From CANHCC01 sp040381555 (GTDB lineage: Bacteria > Bacteroidota > Bacteroidia > J057 > RFSG01), in the NCBI GenBank assembly GCA_040381555.1, contig JBEIHC010000147.1, positions 1 through 5,886 on the forward strand: a DNA stretch of 5,886 bases, given 5' to 3'. A model generated the notes under the pieces. The model made no database searches. It saw only the letters and a list, made by a program, of their open reading frames with translations, and was not told where the DNA came from. The first letter of the stretch is position 1. Every line of letters starts with the position of its first letter. The translations under genes and the position numbers were made by a program. Of the stretch, positions 1 through 5,886 are shown one piece after another.

Positions 1-87
1 CGCTATTAGCGAATAGGTACAATCTGCTGCTAACATCTTCGAAATTTGTTCTCTCTCGTAGACCGTTAATCTTTTATATTTTGACAT
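1..87 (-). CDS. IS30-family transposase, N-terminal fragment (cut by window edge)
   Basis: Reading the minus strand from an ATG at 87-85 gives 29 uninterrupted codons to the window edge. The peptide begins MSKYKRLTVYEREQI and continues with a short helix and a second helix start (SKMLAAD, then YSLIA). This matches the N-terminal helix-turn-helix of IS30-family transposases, in which an L-T-x-x-E-R-E-x-I segment is followed by a leucine/alanine-rich helix and then S-x-x-x-I-A. In the family this domain binds the terminal inverted repeats, and a DDE catalytic domain follows; that part would lie to the left of this window. The gene runs divergently from the large gene on its right, whose 5' end is missing. 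The family call rests on a short stretch, but the motif is distinctive. Whether the full transposase is intact cannot be seen. Confidence 0.85.
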   Translation of the reverse strand, partial: MSKYKRLTVYEREQISKMLAADCTYSLIA

Positions 88-130
88 GTTGCAAAACTTA
101 AGGAATTTTTCCTAATTTAGCACTAGCAAC
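1..130 (-). mobile_element. right-hand end of an IS30-type insertion sequence (boundary approximate)
   Basis: The transposase start at 87 is followed outward by about 43 bp without coding sense, which is a plausible length for an IS end. This stretch is loosely inverted: GTTGC at 88-92 is mirrored by GCAAC at 126-130, and AGG/CCT pair around an AT-rich centre near 101-112. The neighbouring gene's reading frame is closed by a TAA at 113-115, and recognisable protein homology begins at about position 131. The IS therefore most likely ends between about 115 and 131. The exact terminal inverted repeat and target duplication cannot be fixed because the other IS end is outside the window. Confidence 0.65.
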
Positions 131-3127
131 TTGAAGTCAAGCTATTATTCCTCTTTCGGGGATCAGGAAAATGCAGCGCGTGTGCTTATGTCCACTGATG
201 GAGGATTAACTTTTAGCGATATTTCTCAAGGGTTACCAGCATTTCCAGTAACAGATTTAGTCTGTGTGCCTGGTGAAGAGGATGAAATGTTCCTGGCCAA
301 TGATGTGAATGTATACTATACCAATAAAAACTTGAACAATGTCTGGTCATTATATGACAATGGACTTCCTACGGGCATGATGCGGGATCTGGAATACCAC
401 TATAAGGATCGAAAACTTTTTGTGGCGACTACTGGTCGAGGAATTTGGGAAACCGAATTGCCCTGTGATTCTATCTCCAGCACCCCTACTACTATTTCAG
501 GTAATGTACTTTGGGAAAGCGATCGTTCACCCTATGGTCATATAATAATTCCAGCCAATTGTACCCTAACCATTCGTAATTGTCAAATAAGAATGAGGGA
601 TAATCGATTTATTGCAGTGGAAAGAGGGGGGCTCCTAATATTAGAAGATGCTACCTTAACTTCCTGCAGCAATAATACTCAATGGAGTGGTATTATGGTT
701 TGGGGGAATTCGTCCATTCAGACTCAGTCGTATGCTCCTTATGGTAATTTTGGTAAGGTGGTAATGCATCAATCAATTATAGAAAACGCAAAGAATGGAG
801 TAATATTGTGTAAATTAGATTATTCAACTTTAGCTATTGATTATTCTACTTGTGGAGGTATAATCGAAGCTAATTACACAATATTTAAAAATTGCCGAAA
901 ATCAATTGCATTTATGAAGCACCCAGCCCCGAATTATAACGCCACCCTTCTTAGATGTGATTTTATCAATACAAGACCCAACTCTTCTGCCGCTCCGGTG
1001 TTTGTTTCTCTTTGGGGTGTAAAAAATGTACTATTTCAAGGATGTACCTTTACCAATATTGATACCGCTGAATTTTATAAAATGCGGGGCGTTTATTCCA
1101 TTGATGCGACTTATAAGTTTATAAACTATGGTACATTTAATTCTTTTACCAATCTTGCTTATGGAATACAGGTCGAAAATTCTATTTCAACCCATCATAT
1201 TGAAGTAGATAAGTGCAAGTTTATCAATTGTGCTAGAGGCGTATTTTGGTCTAATGCTAATTTTAGTAGGGTAACAAATTCTAAATTTGAAATCCGGAGG
1301 TATGATCAAAATATAGTGTATAGCAATTGTATAGAGCCAAATCGTTTTGGTGATAATTACGGTATTTATAGTGATTTCTCAAATGCCTTCACAATTGAGG
1401 AAAATGTATTTACTTCATATGGCGGCGGTATAGGTAATTATGTTAATGCTTTAGGCTATGATCGCCAAAATGGGTGTGTGATTCGTAATAATTATGGGTA
1501 TGCGGATGAATTGTATCGGAATGAATTCAAAGAATTACTGCTTGGGGTAAAATCTGTAGGTATTAACCGAGAAATGATGAGTACAACGATACCGAATCCT
1601 ATGTTCGAGTATATGGTTCAGGAAAAGGGATTGCAGATTCTTTGCAATACATTCGATTTGCTAATTCCTTATACCGATATAGGTATTTTAGGTTTAGTGG
1701 CGAAAGATCAGGGGATAAATACTCCATTCAATAAAGTTGGTGCTGGTAACATGTTCAAATCCAATGGCATAAGCAGCTTGGGAAAGAATATCTGTTATAT
1801 TCCCGATTATCCGGGTCTAGATACAATCATGGGTTATAGTCTCACCATTCTCAACGATTCCATGAATCATTTATTTTATTTGCATGATATAGGAAGTGCC
1901 ATGAAGCCAACTCAATTGCAGTTCGTAAATTTGGACACGATATTTGCAGACCACACTACTGCTACATTTAATATATTTAATTCAACACAAACCTGTCCAA
2001 ATAGACTAAATTCCGGGGGAAATGGCCCTCCCTTTCCCTGGGATGCGATATCAGTGTACAATGATTCCATTTCCGTTGGAACAACCTTGCTCAGTACTGG
2101 GGATTCAGATGGATTAATTGACGCTATTGACAACGAAAGCATTGAGGATGCGAAGGAATTATTAGATGCCGCTTCTCCCTACCTGAGTGACCGTGTGTTA
2201 ACTCATATCATTGATCAGGCTTATATTGAGTATGCCTCTGAATGGAAGGATGTTTTAGTTAATAACAGCCCTTTAGCTTCTCATATTTATCCTCTGACTT
2301 TTGAAGTCGAAATGCCTTCGGAGGCTAGAGATGAATTAGCAGAAGCCCAGATTGAGTATTTCTCTCCAAGAGATTATTTAAAAGCAATGATTACTCATTA
2401 CAAAGACAGCGTAGATCTGCATCTGAAAAAATCAAGCGAGTATATTTTTCCTCGTGTGGGTATTTCCACTACTTCAAGAGATAGTTTATTGGCACTATAT
2501 GAGAAGGATCGTAGTGTACATGCCATTCTGAAAAGAATAGATTTCTGCCTATACACAGATGAATATGCCCAATATGAGCAATTAATTGATACTCTTGAGG
2601 GAGCAGATTCGGTAATTTATCATGATTTGGCAGAAATACTGAGAAATTTAAGTTCGGTATATAATTCACCTGAAGGTATAACTGCAATAGATCCTTCCAT
2701 GAAAACCACACTGGAAGAGTATGTAGAAGATCGTAAGCCATTTTACGAGCGATTAGAAAATATTTTAATTGCAACAGGAAATAAAATCAGATGTTATCCG
2801 GATATTACTATTAAATACGGCGTAGGAGGATCAGCGTTTAGGCATGCTTTCCCCGATGCTTCGTTGAGAGTTGCATTGGACGAAGGATGGAATATTTTTC
2901 CCAATCCATCTGATGGAGAAATTTTTGAATATCTTAAAACAGATAAAAATATAGAATACGAGGTAAATCTTTTTGATCTCTCTGGAAAAAAAGTATTTGC
3001 AATATCAAGAAGTTCTTCGAATCGAAGGCATAATTTACCGACAGACAAATTAAGTTCGGGGGTCTATTTTGCGAAGGTACAAACGAAGGATGGAAGGCAT
3101 TTTACTCAAAAACTTTTACTACGATGA
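116..3127 (+). pseudogene. 5'-truncated T9SS surface protein: sortilin-like propeller remnant, beta-helix region, sorting domain
   Basis: The open frame runs from just after a TAA at 113-115. The only start near its left end is a TTG at 131, giving 998 aa numbered from there. It has no signal peptide and begins inside a folded domain. Residues 1-113 are the last part of a sortilin-like beta-propeller: an Asp-box (S21-T-D-G-G-L-T-F28), the DNGLP segment and the closing FVATTGRGIWETEL. Residues about 120-500 resemble a right-handed beta-helix, with WSGIMVWG near 185-192 and many short N/C/F-rich strands. Residues about 660-890 are mostly helical and contain SPYLSDRVL at 682. The end is a type A T9SS sorting domain (FPNP at 923-926, then NLFDLSGKKVF and LSSGVYFAKV, ending QKLLLR). 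Such proteins normally enter the periplasm by Sec and are exported by T9SS to the cell surface. Without its N-terminus this product should not be secreted, so I call it a pseudogene made by the adjoining IS. Its role before disruption is unknown; binding or adhesion is possible. Confidence 0.8.
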
Positions 3128-4803
3128 AAAGATTTCTTTTAATACTTGCTTTGATGTTGATAATAACATCGAAGTCAGATGCACAATCTCAATACTTTTC
3201 CAAGACACAGGATTTAAGAGGGTATGGAGAATTTACCTATGGTATGATCCAGGTTTCAGATGGGTATATAATAACTGGGGGGACAACCGGAGTTTATAAT
3301 ACTATAGAATTATTTGTCACGAAATTAAGTTGGAGTGGGGATACAGTATGGGCTAAAACCATTCGTAACCCAATCAGGAATTATACAGCAGGAGGAATTA
3401 ATTGTATTGTAAGTAGGCGGAGTGGTGGCTTTTATGTTTTTGGTTCCACTAATGATAGTCTTGGTGCTAATGCGGATGCACTTTTGTATTGTTTTAATAG
3501 TAATGGAGATACCTTATATACCAAATTGTTTGGAGGTGCTGACTTTGATGAAGGCAGTTCAATTGTTGAGTCTTCTACTGGTGAGGTGTATGCGCTGGGA
3601 ATTACAGGCAGTAAGGGCGATCCCCTTCAGGATATATATTTAATCAAACTTGATTCTTTAGGCAATGTTTTGTGGGAAAGAACTTATGGTAATTTTAATG
3701 TAACGGATCAAGCTCACACAATATCTATGGATGGCGAACATACCCTTTATTTAGGTACTTCTTATATCAACGGAAGAATTACGGGTTTAAATAACAATGT
3801 ACCCCGCCTTATTAAAATAGATTCCTCCGGTGCACAGAAGTTTTCTCGCACTGTGATAACAACAGATTCAGATTTACCTGCCGGGTCTTATGGTTTTGCT
3901 CATAGGCACAAACCAAATGAGATTTATCTCTTTTCCGGCCCAATGAATAATGGATATGTTGGTAAAATATATGTAACTCTTTTTGACTCTTTGGGAGCAA
4001 AAATATTTACAAAAAGTATCGTTGGTCCAAGAGTTTTTGTTGCTTCTGCGGATTTCTTTAGTGAACCCGATGGCAGTCTTATGGTTTGTGGTATAGGCAA
4101 CACCGTCCCCAGCTATACTTACAATGGCTGGGACAAACAAGACGATGGAGGTCTCATCCTAAAACTCAGTCCCAATGCCGATAGCGTCTGGGCGCGGTAT
4201 CATATCGTACATCCCGGGCAGTATCAGTCTTTGTTCTATGCCATTGAGCCTTCTCCTTTTGGCGGGTATTTTCTTGCTGGTACTTATGTCAATGGTCCGG
4301 TGCAGGATATCTGGCTTATGAGTGTGGATGCCAATGGCTGTCTGGGGGATGATTCCTGTGGAGTTTCCCAACCAGTGAGTATTACCAAAGATGTAGAGGT
4401 AAGAATTGGAGAGGGCGCTATGTTGGTTTATCCCAATCCAGTTCCGGATAAAATGTATATCCAAATCCCAGATATTTATTCTCCTCCATCCCAAGCCCAC
4501 TCTGCTCGCAAAAAATTGCATCTCCTATACGACCCCATGCATCGCGCTCATTCTAATCCATTCTTAGATCAAGAGGTTGAAGCCCTAACCCCCACAACCG
4601 AAATAGAATCTCCCAATTCATTTTCATCTCAGGATTGCCTCTTAAATTTATACGCAATGGATGGTCGTCTAATTCGGTCCCAATCCCAGACCTGGTCCCA
4701 AACCCTAGAATTATCTGTTTCCGATTTGCCCTCGGGTATTTATTTGTTGCGGGTTATGCAGGGTAGAAATGTGTATGCACAGAAGGTGGTGGTGGGGCGG
4801 TAG
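3124..4803 (+). CDS. secreted T9SS protein with beta-propeller-like repeats and C-terminal sorting domain
   Basis: This 559-aa protein starts with a clear Sec signal peptide: K2-R3, a hydrophobic core LLILALMLII, and probable cleavage after S-D-A20. The mature part to about residue 400 holds repeats of the type GYIITGGT, then (L/I)xKLDSxGxxxW, then a (T/F)YG or FGG turn. Examples are SGDTVWAKTI, NGDTLYTKLFGG, LGNVLWERTYG and the final DIWLMSVDANGCLGD. This pattern is typical of blade-forming repeats in Bacteroidota secreted proteins, so a beta-propeller is inferred. The C-terminus is a T9SS type A sorting domain: YPNP at 436-439, LYAMDGRLI near 509-517, LPSGIYLLRV, and the end QKVVVGR. Between the first and second strands of that domain lies a low-complexity insert (about 450-504). 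The ATG overlaps the upstream stop as ATGA, suggesting coupled translation in a former operon. No enzymatic motif is recognised and the ligand or function is unknown. Codon choice looks more C-rich after about 4080 than before it. Confidence 0.88.
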   Translation: MKRFLLILALMLIITSKSDAQSQYFSKTQDLRGYGEFTYGMIQVSDGYIITGGTTGVYNTIELFVTKLSWSGDTVWAKTIRNPIRNYTAGGINCIVSRRSGGFYVFGSTNDSLGANADALLYCFNSNGDTLYTKLFGGADFDEGSSIVESSTGEVYALGITGSKGDPLQDIYLIKLDSLGNVLWERTYGNFNVTDQAHTISMDGEHTLYLGTSYINGRITGLNNNVPRLIKIDSSGAQKFSRTVITTDSDLPAGSYGFAHRHKPNEIYLFSGPMNNGYVGKIYVTLFDSLGAKIFTKSIVGPRVFVASADFFSEPDGSLMVCGIGNTVPSYTYNGWDKQDDGGLILKLSPNADSVWARYHIVHPGQYQSLFYAIEPSPFGGYFLAGTYVNGPVQDIWLMSVDANGCLGDDSCGVSQPVSITKDVEVRIGEGAMLVYPNPVPDKMYIQIPDIYSPPSQAHSARKKLHLLYDPMHRAHSNPFLDQEVEALTPTTEIESPNSFSSQDCLLNLYAMDGRLIRSQSQTWSQTLELSVSDLPSGIYLLRVMQGRNVYAQKVVVGR

Positions 4804-4830
4804 AGACGCGATGCATCGCGTCTCTACCGC
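4797..4830. repeat. perfect 34-bp palindrome at the 3' end of the secreted-protein gene
   Basis: Bases 4797-4830 are exactly self-complementary about the 4813/4814 centre, whose core is GCGATGCATCGC flanked by TAGAGAC and GTCTCTA arms. The Arg codon and TAG stop of the upstream gene lie inside the left arm. In RNA it would make a stem of about 15 bp, so it could stop transcription or protect the mRNA 3' end. No T-run follows, so it is not a canonical intrinsic terminator. From memory, similar GTAGAGACG...CGTCTCTAC palindromes are dispersed in several bacterial genomes. A repetitive origin is therefore likely, but it was not checked here. Confidence 0.9.
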
Positions 4831-4965
4831 ATTAAACGCATATTGCCATTTGTTGCGATGCATCGCGTATATACCTGCATTAAATACGTATTACCATTTA
4901 TCACGATGCTTCGCATCGTGCAAGACGCGAAGCATCGCGTCTCTACCCGCATTAAACCCAATAAT
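4808..4965. repeat. degenerate tandem/palindromic repeat cluster (GCGATGCATCGC units)
   Basis: Three related units of about 47 bp can be aligned by eye, starting at 4808, 4855 and 4927. Each has GCG(A)(T/A)GCATCGCGT, then T(C/A)TACC, then GCATTAAA. The first two also share a TATT(G/A)CCATTT tail. The second core, GCGATGCATCGC at 4855-4866, is again a palindrome. Two hairpins are embedded between units two and three: CACGATGC/GCATCGTG at 4902-4909 and 4913-4920, and AGACGCGA/TCGCGTCT at 4923-4930 and 4935-4942. These can also pair with each other through CGATGCTTCGC at 4904-4914 and GCGAAGCATCG at 4927-4937. Open frames that cross this stretch on both strands look like repeat artefacts. Confidence 0.85.
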
Positions 4966-4968
4966 GCA

Positions 4969-4976
4969 TAACTTTG
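4969..4976 (+). promoter_or_regulatory. possible Bacteroidota -7 promoter element for pirin
   Basis: TAACTTTG fits the TAnnTTTG consensus used by the primary sigma factor of Bacteroidota. It lies 85 bp before the pirin ATG and just right of the palindrome cluster, a sensible place for an independent promoter. I do not see a clear TTG-type -33 element upstream, so the call is weak. Confidence 0.3.
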
Positions 4977-5023
4977 TATCTGCTCAAAATGCAGCCATGA
5001 TGAACCCTGCCTTTCCAATATCC

Positions 5024-5051
5024 TTCATCATTCATCACTCATAACTCATAA
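5024..5051 (+). repeat. four tandem heptamers upstream of the pirin start
   Basis: The bases read TTCATCA twice and then CTCATAA twice, giving four contiguous copies of a YTCATMA heptamer that ends 10 bp before the ATG at 5062. The block would lie in the 5' leader of the pirin mRNA, where a ribosome binding site would be expected. No Shine-Dalgarno-like purine run is visible there, which is common in Bacteroidota. Confidence 0.75.
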
Positions 5052-5061
5052 TTCCAAACCC

Positions 5062-5886
5062 ATGGAACGCAAAATCTCCCCCGCCATCAAAGCAAACCCC
5101 AGCCGAAGTATGGGCCCCAATGTCAGACAGGTAATTCCCAGTGCCCATAAGCCTTTTGAGCCTTTTGTCTTTTTAGATCACTTTGGTCCATTTGAAAGGT
5201 ATCCTGAATCTTCCGGAGTGCCCCCGCATCCGCATGCCGGCATTGCGACCGTTACCTACTTATTTGAAGGCAGTAACCGACATCAAGACAGCATAGGGAA
5301 TGATGTAGTCATACAAGCCGGGGATATTGCCTGGATGCAGGCAGGCAAAGGTATTGTGCATGCAGAGGGCATGAATGAGCGGAGAACTGAAAAAGAGATT
5401 GTACATGGCTTACAGCTTTGGGTTACTCTGCCTGCAAAAGATAAATTTTCTAATCCGGCATTTTATCATTATCCTAAACACAGCCTGCCGGAATTTGAAA
5501 AAGAGGGGTGTACAATTAAAATATTATGTGGGGAATTATTCGGTCATATTTCTCCGGTAAAAAGTCTGACCCCTACCCTGCTGTGGGAAATTAAGATGCC
5601 TGCCGGGAGCAAACTGGAATTACCCATTCCGGAAGAGTATGATTGCGGCATTTATACCATTTCAGGAATTGCAGTATGTCAGAATCAGGCATTAAGACCA
5701 ATTCATATTGCGGGCTTGCATAAAGGCGGGGATTCTGTGGTACTAGAAGCTGGGGAGGACGCACATATTATTCTACTCGGGGGCCTGCCCTTGCAGGAAC
5801 CTATAGTTGCGTACGCGTCCTTTGTCATGAATTCAGAGGAGGAAATTAGACAGGTGATTCGGGATTATCAGGAGGGGAAAATGGGA
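5062..5886 (+). CDS. pirin-family bicupin protein (3' end beyond window)
   Basis: An ATG at 5062 opens 275 codons that reach the window edge without a stop. The protein begins MERKISPAIKANPSRSMGPN and contains the pirin signature: F35-V-F-L-D-H-F, then P54-P-H-P-H-A-G with the following TVTYLFEGSNRHQDS, and GKGIVHAE. The four metal ligands of pirin are all present as His56, His58, His100 and Glu102, so the N-terminal cupin should bind iron or another divalent metal. The second cupin covers roughly residues 165-260. Family members are near 290 aa, so only a short tail should be missing. Known relatives are cytosolic and include quercetin dioxygenases and redox- or metabolism-linked regulators; which role applies here cannot be told. 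The start is the only in-frame ATG before the conserved N-terminus. It is preceded by a heptamer repeat and a palindrome cluster rather than an operon partner. Confidence 0.93.
   Translation, partial: MERKISPAIKANPSRSMGPNVRQVIPSAHKPFEPFVFLDHFGPFERYPESSGVPPHPHAGIATVTYLFEGSNRHQDSIGNDVVIQAGDIAWMQAGKGIVHAEGMNERRTEKEIVHGLQLWVTLPAKDKFSNPAFYHYPKHSLPEFEKEGCTIKILCGELFGHISPVKSLTPTLLWEIKMPAGSKLELPIPEEYDCGIYTISGIAVCQNQALRPIHIAGLHKGGDSVVLEAGEDAHIILLGGLPLQEPIVAYASFVMNSEEEIRQVIRDYQEGKMG

Noticed and set aside
131..133. TTG as a genuine start codon of the large surface protein
   Set aside because: Translation from here begins in the middle of a propeller blade and lacks a signal peptide. The adjoining IS end explains the loss of the true start better.
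4159..4521. Antisense open frame of 120 codons within the secreted-protein gene
   Set aside because: It lies wholly opposite a well-supported gene with repeat and sorting-domain motifs, and its translation shows no recognisable domain.
4797..4830. Standard rho-independent terminator
   Set aside because: The stem would be strong, but the following bases (ATTAAACGCA) contain no T-run on either side, so I list it only as a palindromic repeat with a possible termination role.
4808..4965. CRISPR array
   Set aside because: The units are degenerate, few, and similar along their whole length, so there are no distinct spacers. No cas genes are present.
4824..5018. Open frame of 64 codons on the minus strand through the same repeats
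   Set aside because: It again reflects the repeat units (CFASCTMRSI, CIATNGNMRLM) and has no independent support.
4769..5044. Open frame of 91 codons on the plus strand crossing the palindrome cluster
   Set aside because: It starts inside the end of a confident gene in another frame, and its sequence is dictated by the repeat units (recurrent ALNAYCHL/ALNTYYHL pattern).
5375..5560. Plus-strand open frame of 61 codons inside pirin
   Set aside because: It is an out-of-frame shadow of the pirin gene, whose metal ligands and signature are in the other frame.

Overview
The window looks like accessory chromosomal DNA from a member of the Bacteroidota. Two adjacent proteins end in the C-terminal sorting domain of the type IX secretion system (T9SS), which is characteristic of that phylum. 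The first also carries sortilin-like and beta-helix surface-protein modules, and base composition is AT-rich. No genus can be read from the sequence.

Layout, left to right. (1) Positions 1-87, minus strand: the first 29 codons of an IS30-family transposase, cut by the window edge. The terminal part of that insertion sequence probably reaches about position 130. (2) About 116-3127, plus strand: a large T9SS surface protein whose 5' end is missing. The remaining reading frame starts in the middle of a sortilin-like beta-propeller repeat exactly where the IS sequence ends, so the IS appears to have decapitated the gene. (3) 3124-4803, plus strand: an intact secreted protein of 559 aa with a signal peptide, beta-propeller-type repeats and its own T9SS sorting domain. 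It is joined to the previous gene by an ATGA stop/start overlap. Its sorting domain holds an unusual low-complexity insert of about 50 aa. (4) 4797-4965: a cluster of GCGATGCATCGC-type palindromes and degenerate tandem units. It begins with a perfect 34-bp palindrome that contains the last codon and stop of the preceding gene. (5) 5024-5051: four tandem heptamers just upstream of the next start codon. (6) 5062-5886, plus strand: a pirin-family cupin protein with all four metal ligands present, running off the right edge.

The two T9SS genes were probably one transcription unit of cell-surface or secreted proteins. With the IS in place, the upstream one has lost its signal peptide and most of its propeller, so it should be a pseudogene. 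The downstream one may have lost its original promoter or may now depend on the IS end. Pirin is separated from them by the palindrome cluster and looks like an independent housekeeping or redox-sensing gene. I see no convincing new multi-gene system here. The most unusual material is the IS decapitation and the palindrome cluster fused to a gene end.
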